NCBI RefSeq assembly: GCF_003231305.1
Contig: NZ_QKVM01000012.1
Coordinates: forward strand, 53,337-117,336
Length of the DNA: 64,000 nt
DNA from: Pseudomonas sichuanensis
GTDB taxonomy: Bacteria > Pseudomonadota > Gammaproteobacteria > Pseudomonadales > Pseudomonadaceae
Reading direction: 5' to 3'
Position numbers and translations under genes: made by a program. Positions 33,075 through 48,210 of this stretch are shown in pieces (positions within the stretch are counted from its first letter, which is position 1; the number at the start of each line of letters is the position of its first letter). The notes under the pieces were generated by a model. The model did no database searches, was not told the DNA's origin, and saw only the letters and a list, made by a program, of their open reading frames with translations.

Positions 33075-33509
33075 TCAGGCCAGTTCGCGCGAGTCACGCA
33101 CCATGTCGACGTGCGGGATACCGGCCTCGAGGAACTCCTCGCTGACCACGCGGAACCCCAGGCGCTCATAGAAGGGGGTGGCGTGCACCTGGGCGCTGAG
33201 CATCTGCTGCTTGAGGTCGCGGTTCTGCGCCTCGCTGATGACTGCATGCATCAGCGCATCGCCCACGTGCAGGCCGCGCCAGTCCTTGAGCACCGACACC
33301 CGCCCGATGGTGCCGTCGGGCAGCAGGCGCGCGGTGCCGATCGGGTAGTCGCCTTCCATGGCCAGGAAATGCACGGCCGTAGGGTCTTCGGCGTCGAACT
33401 CGAGCTCTGGCGGAACGTGCTGTTCGGCGACGAACACGGCGCTGCGGATGCGGTGGATGTCGGCGTTGTCTTTGTGCCAGTCGGCCAGGCGAACGCTGAT
33501 CTTATTCAT
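33075..33509 (-). CDS. GNAT family N-acetyltransferase
   Basis: A 144-residue acetyltransferase of the ElaA-like compact type. The acetyl-CoA region is IGRVSVLKDWRGLHVGDALM and the C-terminal segment is ATPFYERLGFRVVSEEF. Its start overlaps the end of roxA by 8 bp, so it is probably translated from the roxA transcript. Acceptor unknown. Confidence 0.9.
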   Translation of the reverse strand: MNKISVRLADWHKDNADIHRIRSAVFVAEQHVPPELEFDAEDPTAVHFLAMEGDYPIGTARLLPDGTIGRVSVLKDWRGLHVGDALMHAVISEAQNRDLKQQMLSAQVHATPFYERLGFRVVSEEFLEAGIPHVDMVRDSRELA

Positions 33510-34668
33510 CGGCGAACCCCAGGCTGCCTTGCATGACCAGTTGCTGGATCAGCATCAGGCCGTCTTCGTCCTGCAGCCACTGGGCAAGGTTGTCGATGTG
33601 CAGGGCGTCGGCGGCGCACACCAGCTTGAGCAGTTCGCGCAGTTTGGCCGGCAGTGGGCAGCTGCGCCCGCTGGCGAACAGCATCAGGTCGTCGTTGAGC
33701 TCGGACCAGGCCATGCGTGCGCTTGGGTTGCGGATCAGCACGGCGCCCTGCTCGAGGTAGTTGACCAGGTCCTGCTCGCTCAGTTCTTCACCGGCAACCT
33801 GCTCTGGGTAGCGCGGCTCGGTCATGAACTGGCCGAACCAGGTCAGCAGCAGGTCCTTGTCGGACATGTGCTTGTCGATCAGCGCCTTGAGGCGGTCGAG
33901 GGCGTCGTGCTGGATCTCGTGCGGGTCGCTGACCGGCTGGGCGTCGGCGTCGCTGTAGCGCTCTTCTTCGGGCAGGAACTGGCCGAGGAAGTCGGTGAAG
34001 TGGGTCAGCACTTCGGCGGCGCTCGGCGCGCGGAAGCCCACCGAGTAGGTAAGGCATTCGTCTTCGGCAACGCCGTAGTGGGCCAGGCGCGGTGGCAGGT
34101 AGAGCATGTCGCCTGGCTCCAGGGTCCACTCGTCGCTCTGTTCGAAGTCAGCGAGGATGCGCAGGTCGGCGTGGTCGATCAGCGGGCTGTCGCTGTTGCA
34201 CATCTGGCCGACTTTCCAGTTGCGCTTGCCGTCGCCTTGCAGCAGGAACACGTCGTAGTTGTCGAAATGCGGGCCGACGCTGCCACCGGGGGCGGCGTAG
34301 CTGATCATCACGTCATCGATACGCCAGCTGGGCAGGAAGCGGAAGTTTTCCAGCAGCTCGGCCACTTCCGGCACGAACTGGTCCACGGCCTGGACCAGCA
34401 GGGTCCAGTCGCGCTCGGGCAGGTCGCTGAAGGCGTCTTCGGCGAACGGACCGCGACGCAGCTCCCACGGGCGTTCGCCGTGCTCGAGCACCAGGCGCGA
34501 CTCGACTTCTTCTTCCAGGGCCAGGCCGGCCAGTTCGTCGGCGTCGATGGGGCTGATGAAGTCGGGGAAGGCCTGACGTACCAGCAGCGGCTTCTTCTGC
34601 CAGTAGTCGCGCAGGAATTCACGGGCCGTAAGGCCGCCCAGCAGTTGCAGTGGAGTATCAGAATTCAT
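33502..34668 (-). CDS. roxA: ribosomal oxygenase, JmjC/cupin family (RoxA/YcfD)
   Basis: A 388-residue Fe(II)/2-oxoglutarate dioxygenase. The HXD iron ligands are H134 and D136 in VGPHFDNYDVFLLQGDGKRN, and the distal histidine is in LPPRLAHYG. The family hydroxylates an arginine of ribosomal protein L16 in E. coli; the C-terminal winged-helix region here is typical. AGGTTG precedes the ATG at 34668. A terminator for purB separates it from the upstream gene, so it has its own promoter. Confidence 0.93.
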   Translation of the reverse strand: MNSDTPLQLLGGLTAREFLRDYWQKKPLLVRQAFPDFISPIDADELAGLALEEEVESRLVLEHGERPWELRRGPFAEDAFSDLPERDWTLLVQAVDQFVPEVAELLENFRFLPSWRIDDVMISYAAPGGSVGPHFDNYDVFLLQGDGKRNWKVGQMCNSDSPLIDHADLRILADFEQSDEWTLEPGDMLYLPPRLAHYGVAEDECLTYSVGFRAPSAAEVLTHFTDFLGQFLPEEERYSDADAQPVSDPHEIQHDALDRLKALIDKHMSDKDLLLTWFGQFMTEPRYPEQVAGEELSEQDLVNYLEQGAVLIRNPSARMAWSELNDDLMLFASGRSCPLPAKLRELLKLVCAADALHIDNLAQWLQDEDGLMLIQQLVMQGSLGFADE

Positions 34669-34706
34669 GTTCAACCTATTGATAAAACGCAATTTTTGTA
34701 CGGGAA

Positions 34707-34734
34707 TAAAAACGCCCGGCCAGGCCGGGCGTTG
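34707..34734 (-). terminator. purB terminator
   Basis: AACGCCCGGC and GCCGGGCGTT form a stem; on the minus strand it is followed by TTTTTATT. Confidence 0.88.
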
Positions 34735-34749
34735 AACGCGACGGTCAGC

Positions 34750-36159
<1,410 letters not shown>

Positions 36160-36250
36160 TCATACATGAAAAATGCGCCGGGGTCGGGTGGCTGACCAAA
36201 GGTCGGGCCATTTCGAAGCGTGTGGTACCTGGCGTGGGGGCGGCGGTGCG

Positions 36251-36321
36251 CCGCTGCGACTTGCCCTGCGATGGCGGTGGTGTATCCGGCATCGCCATCG
36301 CGGGGCAAGCCCGCTCCCACG
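36251..36321. repeat. REP unit with decayed partner
   Basis: An intact CATCGCGGGGCAAGCCCGCT unit at 36296 faces a degenerate inverted partner (GCGACTTGCCCTGCGATGGC) at about 36256. Confidence 0.7.
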
Positions 36322-36328
36322 GTTTACT

Positions 36329-36955
36329 TCAGTCGTTGGTGCGCATCATGCCGTACAGCTCGTTGAGCAACTTGCGTCGGCTGAACACCAACTGCCAGCG
36401 ATGCCCGCCCAGCTGGCGCCACAGGCGCGCGGCGCGGATACCGGCCAGCAGCAGGGCGCGAATCTTCGAGGCGTTGTTGGCTTGCTGCAGGAAGCGCATG
36501 TCACCGTGCACCTGAATGCGCTGGCGCAGGGTGCTCAGGGTGTCCTGGTACAAGGCTCCACTGGAAGCGATGACGTTATCGTGAACCAGGCCGAAATGCT
36601 CGGCCTGGGACTGGATCTGCGGCAGGCGGTTGCCGATGGTGTCGAGCAGGTCGCCACGCTTGGCCAGTTGGCGTTCCAGGCCGAGCATCGACAGCGCGTA
36701 GCGCAGCGGTTCGCGTTGCAGGCTGCTGGGGTCGCGCTCCAGGGCGCCGACCAGCGCGCGGTAGCCGTCGCGCAGGTTGAGGTCGTCGCCGCCAAACACT
36801 TCCAGGGTGTCCTTGGGGTCGCGCACCAGCAGGCTGCCGAGCATGCAGCCCAGCGTGGCTTCGCTGGCCTGACCGGTGCGAGCGATGCGGTCCACCAGCA
36901 CGGCGGCCTGGAACACGCCGCCCAGGGCGATCAATTGCTCCTGCAGGTTGCTCAT
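36329..36955 (-). CDS. hflD: high-frequency lysogenisation protein HflD
   Basis: A 208-residue helical peripheral-membrane protein (YcfC). It begins [21 protein letters not shown], matching the family. In E. coli HflD counters lambda CII; its cellular role is unclear. The ATG overlaps the mnmA stop (ATGA), so the two genes are translationally coupled, a conserved arrangement ahead of purB in gammaproteobacteria. Confidence 0.94.
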   Translation of the reverse strand: MSNLQEQLIALGGVFQAAVLVDRIARTGQASEATLGCMLGSLLVRDPKDTLEVFGGDDLNLRDGYRALVGALERDPSSLQREPLRYALSMLGLERQLAKRGDLLDTIGNRLPQIQSQAEHFGLVHDNVIASSGALYQDTLSTLRQRIQVHGDMRFLQQANNASKIRALLLAGIRAARLWRQLGGHRWQLVFSRRKLLNELYGMMRTND

Positions 36956-38076
36956 GCGCGCGGGCTCCACGGCTCGGCGATTTCGATCACGCCGCCGCCC
37001 AGGCACACTTCACCGTCGTAGAACACCACCGACTGGCCGGGGGTGACGGCGCGTTGCGGTTCGTCGAACACGGCGCGGTAGCCGTTTTCGGTCTGTTCGA
37101 GGGTGCAGTGCTGATCACCCTGGCGGTAGCGCACCTTGGCGGTGAGGCGGCGCGGGCGGCTCAGGTCGATGGGGTTGACCCAGAAGATTTCCGAGGCCAG
37201 CAGGGCGCGGGAGAACAACCACGGGTGCTCGTTGCCCTGGCCGACTACCAGCACGTTGCGGGCCAGGTCCTTGTGCAGCACGTACCACGGCTCGTCGCCG
37301 GCATCCTTGAGGCCGCCGATGCCCAGGCCCTGGCGCTGGCCGATGGTGTGGTACATCAGGCCGTGGTGGCGGCCGATCACTTCACCGTCGGTGGTCTGGA
37401 TTTCGCCGGGTTGGGCCGGCAGGTACTGCTTGAGGAAGTCGCTGAAACGGCGCTCGCCGATAAAGCAGATGCCGGTGGAGTCCTTCTTCTTGGCCGTGGC
37501 CAGGCCGTGTTTCTCGGCAATGGCGCGCACTTCGGGCTTTTCCAGTTCGCCGACCGGGAACAGCGTGCGGGCGATTTCCTTGCCGCCGACGGCGTGCAGG
37601 AAGTAGCTCTGGTCCTTGTTCGGGTCCAGGCCCTTGAGCAGTTCGGTGATCGCCACGGTGTCGCGGCGGCGCACGTAGTGGCCGGTGGCGATCAGGTCGG
37701 CGCCCAGCGACAGGGCGTAGTCGAGGAACGCCTTGAACTTGATTTCGCGGTTGCAGAGGATGTCCGGGTTGGGCGTGCGGCCGGCCTTGTATTCTTCGAG
37801 GAAGTGCTCGAACACGTGGTCCCAGTACTCGGCGGCGAAGTTGGCGGTGTGCAGCTTGATGCCGATGCGGTCGCACACGGCCTGGGCGTCGGCCAGGTCT
37901 TCGCGGGCGGTGCAGTATTCGGTGCCGTCGTCCTCTTCCCAGTTCTTCATGAACAGACCTTCCACCTGGTAGCCCTGCTCGATGAGCAGGAGGGCGGAAA
38001 CGGAAGAGTCCACGCCGCCGGACATGCCGACGATGACGCGGGTCTTGGCGGGGTCTTTGAGTGCTGGGCTGGTCAT
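36952..38076 (-). CDS. mnmA: tRNA-specific 2-thiouridylase
   Basis: A 374-residue enzyme that makes s2U34 in tRNA-Lys, -Glu and -Gln. The ATP PP-loop is [11 protein letters not shown] (residues 17-27). The catalytic cysteines are C108 in [12 protein letters not shown] and C204 in [12 protein letters not shown]. It receives sulfur from TusE, and the tusDCBE genes lie in this same window at 57.9-59.3 kb. It overlaps hflD by 4 bp. Confidence 0.97.
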   Translation of the reverse strand: MTSPALKDPAKTRVIVGMSGGVDSSVSALLLIEQGYQVEGLFMKNWEEDDGTEYCTAREDLADAQAVCDRIGIKLHTANFAAEYWDHVFEHFLEEYKAGRTPNPDILCNREIKFKAFLDYALSLGADLIATGHYVRRRDTVAITELLKGLDPNKDQSYFLHAVGGKEIARTLFPVGELEKPEVRAIAEKHGLATAKKKDSTGICFIGERRFSDFLKQYLPAQPGEIQTTDGEVIGRHHGLMYHTIGQRQGLGIGGLKDAGDEPWYVLHKDLARNVLVVGQGNEHPWLFSRALLASEIFWVNPIDLSRPRRLTAKVRYRQGDQHCTLEQTENGYRAVFDEPQRAVTPGQSVVFYDGEVCLGGGVIEIAEPWSPRA

Positions 38077-38134
38077 GGCTACCGGTGTGTATCAGGGGGA
38101 AAAGCGCGGATTCTATCAAACCCGCGGCGCGGCG

Positions 38135-38575
38135 TCAGTCGCGCAGCAGTTCGAGGCTGTGCAGCGGGCCTTTCAGGTAGTCGTCGAGGCAGCGGGGCAC
38201 CAGCTCGCTGCGCCAGCGGCTCGGGTCGGCCAGTAGTTCGTCGCGGGTCAGCCACACGGCGCGGACGATGTCACTGTCCAGGGCGAGCTCTTCGTGGTGG
38301 CGCACAGGGCGGGCGGCGAAGCAGATGCGCTGGTAGGTGACGCCGTTGCTCGGCGCGGTGTAGAGGTAGATGCCGACCACGCCGGTGAGTTCGACCTCCC
38401 AGGCGGTTTCTTCCAGGGTTTCGCGCAGGGCGGCCTGGGGCAGGGTCTCGTTGGCTTCGAGATGGCCGGCGGGTTGGTTGAAGACGTGCTGGCCGGCCTT
38501 GAACTCCTCGACGAAGAGGAACTTGCCGTCGTGCTCGACGATGGTGGCGACGGTGATGTGGGGTTGCCAGGTCAT
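38135..38575 (-). CDS. nudJ: Nudix hydrolase (NudJ-like phosphatase)
   Basis: A 146-residue protein with a complete Nudix box (residues 37-59: G37, E43, then RETLEETAWEV) that binds Mg and hydrolyses nucleoside diphosphate-linked substrates. NudJ of E. coli acts on HMP-PP and nucleotides and is likewise encoded beside mnmA. It lies 58 bp upstream of mnmA on the same strand. Confidence 0.9.
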   Translation of the reverse strand: MTWQPHITVATIVEHDGKFLFVEEFKAGQHVFNQPAGHLEANETLPQAALRETLEETAWEVELTGVVGIYLYTAPSNGVTYQRICFAARPVRHHEELALDSDIVRAVWLTRDELLADPSRWRSELVPRCLDDYLKGPLHSLELLRD

Positions 38576-38602
38576 TTATGGCTCCATAAGGGCCTGATCG
38601 GG

Positions 38603-38680
38603 CCCTGTGGGAGCGGGTTTACCCGCGAATGCGATGGTGCTGCATATGACGCATTCGCGGGTGAACCCGCTCCCACAGGG
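38603..38680. repeat. REP inverted pair, TTCGCGGGTAAACCCGC family
   Basis: CCCTGTGGGAGCGGGTTTAC then CCGCGAATGCG faces CGCATTCGCGGGTGAACCCG then CTCCCACAGGG, with about 16 bp between. Confidence 0.88.
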
Positions 38681-38714
38681 TTCGCGTTGGCCGCTAGAAA
38701 TCTGTTTTCCAGAA

Positions 38715-38749
38715 AGCACAAACCCCGGTGCGTGGCCGGGGTTTGTGCT
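38715..38749 (-). terminator. terminator of monomeric isocitrate dehydrogenase gene
   Basis: AGCACAAACCCCGG and CCGGGGTTTGTGCT form a 14-bp stem, followed on the minus strand by TTTCT. Confidence 0.85.
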
Positions 38750-38766
38750 GTTACGTCAAGCGGACC

Positions 38767-42675
<3,909 letters not shown>

Positions 42676-42683
42676 GGCAGGAT

Positions 42684-42726
42684 AAAAAACCGGCCGCCTC
42701 TTTATTAAAGAAGCGGCCGGTTTTTT
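42684..42726. terminator. bidirectional terminator between icd and cspD
   Basis: AAAAAACCGGCCGC and GCGGCCGGTTTTTT form a long stem flanked by A and T runs, so it works for both convergent genes. Confidence 0.92.
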
Positions 42727-42749
42727 CGTATACCGGCAATAAGCAGGGG

Positions 42750-43013
42750 TCAGACCTGGAGGGGGACGGCCGGGGCGGCATTGTCTGTGCTGGTGCCTGC
42801 ACTGCTGGCGGTGACGCTCTGGATATTCACCGCATGCGTGCCCTTGGGACCTTGCACGAGCTCGAACGTGACTGCCTGGCCGGCTTTCAATGTCTTGTAG
42901 CCATCCATCTGGATGGCGGAGTAATGGGCGAACAGGTCTTCGCTCTTACCCTCCTCATTGATGAATCCGTAGCCCTTGGCATTGTTGAACCACTTGACTT
43001 TACCGCTTGCCAT
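42750..43013 (-). CDS. cspD: cold-shock domain protein CspD
   Basis: An 87-residue single-strand nucleic-acid-binding protein. RNP1 is KGYGFI and RNP2 reads DLFAHY. The start [17 protein letters not shown] at 43013 is the family start. CspD inhibits replication in E. coli stationary phase; the cspD-clpS-clpA arrangement is conserved. A serine/alanine-rich tail ([15 protein letters not shown]) follows the domain. Confidence 0.94.
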   Translation of the reverse strand: MASGKVKWFNNAKGYGFINEEGKSEDLFAHYSAIQMDGYKTLKAGQAVTFELVQGPKGTHAVNIQSVTASSAGTSTDNAAPAVPLQV

Positions 43014-43243
43014 CCCTATGTCCCTCTGCAAAGGACTCCATCACTGGAGTATCATCCACGTTATCCGCATACAAACCTTGCGAAAAATCTGGTTGACTGC
43101 GCGGATCTTTATCGACCACGGTGGGTTCTTATTGGTTGTAACACCGTTTTGCCGATAGTCAAGGTCAGCCGGCGCCCGCGCCGACAGGGGCCTGCGCGGT
43201 CAACTCACAACCTTAACCTGTCGATCATGATGAAATTCTTTCC

Positions 43244-43618
43244 ATGCATGTACCCAGTGAGATTCGACTAACATTCAATCAGGACCGCCCGCAGTCCCAT
43301 GAGGACGGGCATGAGGATGATGGTGCCGGCCTTGCGGTGCAGGAGGCCAAACCAATCCTGCAGGCGCCACCGATGTACAAGGTGGTTTTGTTCAATGATG
43401 ACTACACACCAATGGATTTCGTCGTCGAAGTGCTCGAGACGTTCTTCAATCTGAACCGCGAGCTGGCGACCAAGATCATGCTGACCGTCCATACCGAAGG
43501 GCGGGCAGTGTGCGGATTGTTTACCCGGGACATCGCCGAGACAAAGGCCATGCAGGTCAACCAATACGCCAGGGAAAGCCAGCATCCGCTACTCTGTGAA
43601 ATCGAGAAGGACGGTTAA
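43244..43618 (+). CDS. clpS: ClpAP adaptor ClpS
   Basis: A 124-residue adaptor with a flexible N-terminus and the ClpS core ([40 protein letters not shown]). It binds N-terminal Leu, Phe, Trp or Tyr and hands those proteins to ClpA. It ends 30 bp upstream of clpA. The 230-bp gap to cspD holds the divergent promoters; no clear operator is visible. Confidence 0.96.
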   Translation: MHVPSEIRLTFNQDRPQSHEDGHEDDGAGLAVQEAKPILQAPPMYKVVLFNDDYTPMDFVVEVLETFFNLNRELATKIMLTVHTEGRAVCGLFTRDIAETKAMQVNQYARESQHPLLCEIEKDG

Positions 43619-43648
43619 TCGCCGACCACTTGGGTATGAGGTGAAGCT

Positions 43649-45919
43649 ATGTTAAACCGCGAGCTCGAAGTCACCCTCAATCTGGCCTTCAAGGAGGCTC
43701 GTTCGAAGCGTCATGAGTTCATGACCGTCGAACATCTGCTGCTGGCACTCCTTGACAATGAGGCTGCCGCGACCGTTCTGCGCGCCTGTGGCGCCAATCT
43801 CGACAAGCTCAAGCATGACCTGCAGGAGTTCATCGATTCGACCACGCCGTTGATCCCCGTGCATGACGAGGACCGTGAAACGCAACCGACGCTGGGCTTC
43901 CAGCGTGTGCTGCAGCGTGCCGTGTTCCATGTGCAAAGCTCCGGCAAGCGCGAAGTGACCGGCGCCAACGTACTGGTGGCGATCTTCAGCGAACAGGAAA
44001 GCCAGGCGGTGTTCCTGCTCAAGCAGCAGAGCGTGGCGCGCATCGATGTGGTCAACTACATCGCCCATGGCATCAGCAAGGTGCCAGGCCATGGGTCGCA
44101 CACCGACAGTGACCAGGACATGCAGGACGAAGAGGGTGGCGAAAGCTCCTCGTCCAGCAATCCGCTGGACGCCTATGCCAGCAACCTGAACGAACTGGCC
44201 CGTGCCGGGCGTATCGATCCGCTGGTGGGGCGCGAGCAGGAGGTCGAGCGCGTTGCGCAGATCCTCGCTCGTCGGCGCAAGAACAACCCGCTGCTGGTCG
44301 GCGAGGCCGGGGTGGGCAAGACCGCCATCGCCGAAGGCCTGGCCAAGCGCATCGTCGATGGCCAGGTGCCCGACCTGCTGGCCCAGAGCGTGGTCTACTC
44401 GCTCGACCTGGGTGCGCTGCTGGCAGGCACCAAGTATCGCGGCGACTTCGAAAAGCGCTTCAAGGCGCTGCTCGGCGAGCTGAAAAAGCGTCCGCAGGCC
44501 ATCCTGTTCATCGACGAGATCCACACCATCATCGGTGCCGGTGCAGCCTCCGGCGGGGTGATGGATGCCTCCAACCTGCTCAAGCCATTGCTGTCGTCGG
44601 GTGATATCCGCTGCATCGGCTCGACCACCTTCCAGGAGTTTCGTGGCATCTTCGAGAAGGACCGTGCCCTGGCGCGGCGTTTCCAGAAGGTCGATGTCAC
44701 CGAGCCTTCGGTGGAAGACACCGTTGGCATCCTGCGCGGCCTGAAGGGGCGTTTCGAGAGCCATCACAACATCGAGTACAGCGATGAAGCGTTGCGTGCA
44801 GCTGCAGAGCTGGCTTCGCGCTACATCAATGACCGGCACATGCCCGACAAGGCCATCGACGTGATCGACGAGGCGGGTGCCTACCAGCGCCTGCAGCCGG
44901 AAGCCAGCCGAGTCAAGCGTATCGAAGTGCCGCAGGTCGAGGATATCGTTGCCAAGATCGCGCGGATTCCGCCGAAGCACGTCACCAGTTCCGACAAGGA
45001 ACTGCTGCGCAATCTGGAGCGTGACCTGAAGCTGACCGTATTCGGTCAGGATCCGGCCATTGATTCTCTGGCCACGGCGATCAAGCTGTCGCGTGCGGGC
45101 CTGAAGGCTCCGGACAAGCCAGTCGGCTCGTTCCTGTTCGCCGGCCCCACTGGCGTGGGCAAGACCGAAGCCGCCCGTCAGTTGGCCAAGGCGCTGGGTG
45201 TCGAGCTGGTGCGCTTCGACATGTCCGAGTACATGGAGCGGCATACCGTGTCGCGCCTGATCGGTGCGCCACCTGGCTACGTCGGTTTCGATCAGGGTGG
45301 CCTGCTGACCGAGGCGATCACCAAGCAGCCGCACTGCGTGTTGCTGCTCGACGAAATCGAGAAGGCCCACCCGGAAGTCTTCAACCTGCTGCTGCAGGTG
45401 ATGGACCACGGCACCCTGACCGACAACAACGGGCGCAAGGCGGACTTCCGCAACGTGATCCTGATCATGACCACCAACGCCGGTGCCGAAACCGCCGCGC
45501 GGGCCTCGATCGGTTTCACCCACCAGGATCACTCGTCCGACGCGATGGAGGTCATCCGCAAGAGTTTCACGCCGGAGTTCCGCAACCGCCTGGACACCAT
45601 CATCCAGTTTGGTCGTCTCTCCCACGAGACGATCAAGAGCATCGTCGACAAGTTTCTCATCGAGTTGCAGGCGCAGCTCGAGGACAAGCGCGTGCTGCTG
45701 GAGGTTACCGATGCCGCGCGCGGCTGGCTGGCGGCCTCGGGCTACGACGTGCAGATGGGCGCGCGGCCTATGGCGCGGCTGATCCAGGACAAGATCAAGC
45801 GGCCGCTGGCCGAAGAGATCCTGTTTGGCGAGCTGGCCGAGCACGGCGGTGTGGTGCACATCGATCTGCGCGATGGTGAGTTGGTGTTCGATTACGAGAC
45901 CACGGCTGAGGTGGCGTAA
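43649..45919 (+). CDS. clpA: ATP-dependent Clp protease ATP-binding subunit ClpA
   Basis: A 756-residue AAA+ unfoldase. The N domain (residues 1-~145) binds ClpS. Walker A of the first ATPase is GEAGVGKTA near residue 220 with Walker [10 protein letters not shown]; the second is GPTGVGKTE near residue 502 with LLLDEIE. The ClpP-docking loop is present as IGF in [13 protein letters not shown]. It unfolds substrates for ClpP degradation. It is in an operon with clpS. Confidence 0.98.
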   Translation: MLNRELEVTLNLAFKEARSKRHEFMTVEHLLLALLDNEAAATVLRACGANLDKLKHDLQEFIDSTTPLIPVHDEDRETQPTLGFQRVLQRAVFHVQSSGKREVTGANVLVAIFSEQESQAVFLLKQQSVARIDVVNYIAHGISKVPGHGSHTDSDQDMQDEEGGESSSSSNPLDAYASNLNELARAGRIDPLVGREQEVERVAQILARRRKNNPLLVGEAGVGKTAIAEGLAKRIVDGQVPDLLAQSVVYSLDLGALLAGTKYRGDFEKRFKALLGELKKRPQAILFIDEIHTIIGAGAASGGVMDASNLLKPLLSSGDIRCIGSTTFQEFRGIFEKDRALARRFQKVDVTEPSVEDTVGILRGLKGRFESHHNIEYSDEALRAAAELASRYINDRHMPDKAIDVIDEAGAYQRLQPEASRVKRIEVPQVEDIVAKIARIPPKHVTSSDKELLRNLERDLKLTVFGQDPAIDSLATAIKLSRAGLKAPDKPVGSFLFAGPTGVGKTEAARQLAKALGVELVRFDMSEYMERHTVSRLIGAPPGYVGFDQGGLLTEAITKQPHCVLLLDEIEKAHPEVFNLLLQVMDHGTLTDNNGRKADFRNVILIMTTNAGAETAARASIGFTHQDHSSDAMEVIRKSFTPEFRNRLDTIIQFGRLSHETIKSIVDKFLIELQAQLEDKRVLLEVTDAARGWLAASGYDVQMGARPMARLIQDKIKRPLAEEILFGELAEHGGVVHIDLRDGELVFDYETTAEVA

Positions 45920-45923
45920 ACGT

Positions 45924-45992
45924 CATCGCGGGGCAAGCCCGCTCCCACGCTCAGCGTAAAGCTTGGCGTGGGAGCGGGCTTGCCCCGCGATG
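45924..45992. repeat. REP inverted pair after clpA
   Basis: CATCGCGGGGCAAGCCCGCT and its complement are separated by about 19 bp, starting 4 bp after the clpA stop. Confidence 0.88.
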
Positions 45993-46003
45993 TTTCTGCG
46001 GCC

Positions 46004-46038
46004 ATAAAAAAGCCCGGCACATGGCCGGGCTTTTTTAT
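46004..46038. terminator. bidirectional terminator between clpA and infA
   Basis: ATAAAAAAGCCCGGC and GCCGGGCTTTTTTAT flank a short ACATG loop, giving U-tracts in both directions. Confidence 0.92.
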
Positions 46039-46047
46039 GGCTGGAGC

Positions 46048-46266
46048 TTAGCGCGCACGGTAGGTGATGCGGCCCTTGCTCAGGTCGTACGGCGTCAGTT
46101 CGACGCGGACCTTGTCGCCAGTGAGAATACGGATGTAGTTCTTGCGCATCTTGCCAGAGATATGCGCGGTAACGACGTGCCCGTTTTCCAACTCCACGCG
46201 GAACATGGTGTTGGGCAGGGTGTCGACGACAGTGCCTTCCATTTCGAAGCTGTCTTCTTTCGACAT
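46048..46266 (-). CDS. infA: translation initiation factor IF-1
   Basis: A 72-residue OB-fold protein ([20 protein letters not shown], ending [13 protein letters not shown]), the exact family length. It binds the ribosomal A site during initiation. The family start is the ATG at 46266; a longer frame upstream has no homology. Its location next to clpA, bpt and aat is conserved in gammaproteobacteria. Confidence 0.98.
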
Positions 46267-46369
46267 GCAGTAAAGCCCTCGGTGTCCAGAGTTGGCCCGA
46301 CGCGTAACTGCACCGGGCAAAAAAAGTGGCGTGGATTATGCCCGAAAATTGTGTTTCAAGCCAATGCTT

Positions 46370-47077
46370 TCAGTTGAGGCTGACCCAGCGCTGGTTGATC
46401 AGCAGTTCGATGGGGCGGTACTGGGTCTTGTAGTTCATTTTCTTGCAGTTCTTGATCCAGTAGCCAAGGTAGACGGCATCGAGGTTTTGCCGCAGGGCTT
46501 CGCCGATCTGCCAGAGAATGGCATAGCGGCCGAGGCTGCGACGTTCTTCCTCGGGCTCGTAGAAGGTGTAGACCGCCGACAGGCCGTTGGGCAGCAGGTC
46601 GCAGACCGCGATGGCCAGCAGGCGGCCATCGAGGCGGAACTCGTAAAACCAGCAGAACGGCAGGTCACGCACCAGGAAGGTGGCGAACTGGTCGCGGCTT
46701 GGCGGGTACATGTCGCCATCGGCGTGGCGCTGCTCGATGTAGCGCCGGTAGAGGTCGAAATACTCTTCCTTGAACACCGGGCGTGCGGCCGTGACGGTCA
46801 GGTCGGCGTTGCGCTTGAGGATGCGCCGTTGCTGGCGATTGGGGATGAAGCGTGCAGCGGGAATGCGCGCCGGTACGCAGGCATTGCAGTGCTGGCAATG
46901 CGGGCGATAGAGGTGGTCGCCGCTGCGACGAAAGCCCATTTCCGACAGGTCGGCGTACACGTGCACGTCCATCGGCTGGCTCGGGTCGAGAAACAGCGTG
47001 GTGGCCTGTTCGTCCGGCAGGTAGCTGCAGGAGTGGGGTTGAGTGGCATAGAACTTCAACCGCGCCAGCTCTGTCAT
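46370..47077 (-). CDS. bpt: aspartate/glutamate leucyltransferase
   Basis: A 235-residue arginyltransferase-family protein ([20 protein letters not shown]) with the N-terminal cysteine-rich CSYL and CQHCNAC motifs. Bpt adds leucine to proteins starting with Asp or Glu, making them ClpS substrates. It lies 57 bp downstream of aat on the same strand, so both transferases of the N-degron pathway are likely co-expressed. GGGG precedes the ATG at 47077. Confidence 0.95.
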   Translation of the reverse strand: MTELARLKFYATQPHSCSYLPDEQATTLFLDPSQPMDVHVYADLSEMGFRRSGDHLYRPHCQHCNACVPARIPAARFIPNRQQRRILKRNADLTVTAARPVFKEEYFDLYRRYIEQRHADGDMYPPSRDQFATFLVRDLPFCWFYEFRLDGRLLAIAVCDLLPNGLSAVYTFYEPEEERRSLGRYAILWQIGEALRQNLDAVYLGYWIKNCKKMNYKTQYRPIELLINQRWVSLN

Positions 47078-47134
47078 GATCAACCCCTTCGGTGAGACGT
47101 TGTTTCTAAGTGTAAGCCAGCTCCGGGAACTCGC

Positions 47135-47815
47135 CTAGCGAACCCAGGTGGCGTGGTTGGGGGCATCGAGGTACCTGGCCAGGTGTTCGGCGAAGTTCGC
47201 CCGGCTGATGGCGCGGGCGCCCAGGCTGTGCAGGTGGTTGGTCGGCATCTGGCAGTCGATCAGGGCGAAACCGGCTTCGCGCAAGTGTTCGACCAGGGCC
47301 ACAAAGCCCACTTTCGACGCGTTGTCGGCACGGCTGAACATCGATTCGCCGAAGAACAGCCGGCCCATGGCCAGCCCGTAGAGGCCGCCTATCAGTTCGC
47401 CATCCTGGCGCACCTCCACCGAGTGGGCGATGCCGCGCCGGTGCAGCTCGCAGTAGGCGGCACGCATGTTGTCGGTGATCCAGGTGCCGTCGGCGTAATC
47501 GCGCGGCGCGGCGCAGGCGGCAATGACGGCGGCGAAGTCAGTGTCGAAGCTGACCTGGTAGCGGCCCTGGCGGATCAGCTTGGCCAGTGAGCGCGAAACG
47601 TGCAGTTCGTCAGGGAACAGCACGGTGCGTGGATCGGGCGACCACCAGAGGATTGGCTGGCCATCCTGGTACCAGGGGAAGCAACCGTGGCGATAGGCTG
47701 CGACCAGGCGCTCGGGGGTGAGGTCGCCGCCAGCGGCCAGCAGGCCGTTGGGCTCATGCAGGGCTTTTTGCAGGGGCGGGAAGGTCAGCGAGTCGCGGGT
47801 CAGCCAGGTGAGCAT
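47135..47815 (-). CDS. aat: leucyl/phenylalanyl-tRNA-protein transferase
   Basis: A 226-residue enzyme that moves Leu or Phe from aminoacyl-tRNA to proteins starting with Lys or Arg. Family blocks include [30 protein letters not shown], and LGLAMG-like [16 protein letters not shown]. The ATG at 47815 ([15 protein letters not shown]) is the family start; an upstream in-frame ATG runs into a REP element. Confidence 0.96.
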   Translation of the reverse strand: MLTWLTRDSLTFPPLQKALHEPNGLLAAGGDLTPERLVAAYRHGCFPWYQDGQPILWWSPDPRTVLFPDELHVSRSLAKLIRQGRYQVSFDTDFAAVIAACAAPRDYADGTWITDNMRAAYCELHRRGIAHSVEVRQDGELIGGLYGLAMGRLFFGESMFSRADNASKVGFVALVEHLREAGFALIDCQMPTNHLHSLGARAISRANFAEHLARYLDAPNHATWVR

Positions 47816-48210
47816 GGGTCTTGGGCGGTAGGGGAGGGGAGGGCGACCAGCATGGCGTGCGCGCCTGGCGGGGTCAATCATCCTGTGCCTGTTCGCGGGT
47901 AAACCCGCTCCCACAGGTTATGCGCGGTCCCAGTGGGAGCGGGTTTACCCGCGAATGCGTCCGCTCAGGCCGCATATTCATCAGCCGGCTGGCACCATCT
48001 GGCGCATTTGCTGTCACACCTGTGCAAAAACACAGCATAAGCCTTTGTCACAAAAGAAAATGCATGCTCAAATTGCAAGCAAATGAAAGTAGCCCCCGTT
48101 CACGCCCGAAACGGCGTGCCGCCATGGCGGCTGGCGGGCAGTAATGTTAAAAGTAGTGATTTGTTGGCCAGTCACCGGCCAATCACTATTCGCGCAGGAA
48201 TAGACGCGTT
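47816..48210. other. 395-bp gap between aat and ftsK
   Basis: No gene is supported. It holds a REP pair at 47891-47956, an AT-richer stretch at 48020-48080 that could carry the ftsK promoter, and a GCCGCCATGGCGGC palindrome near 48118. The sequence just before ftsK has AGTGATTTG, GGCCAGTCACCGGCC and AATCACT, which can form a stem at 48155-48188. Confidence 0.6.
47891..47956. repeat. REP inverted pair, TTCGCGGGTAAACCCGC family
   Basis: TTCGCGGGTAAACCCGCTCC at the left and GGAGCGGGTTTACCCGCGAA at the right, with about 25 bp between. Confidence 0.88.

Noticed and set aside
43652..45859. 735-codon open frame antisense to clpA
   Set aside because: A mirror of a strongly conserved gene with no ribosome site or plausible protein composition.
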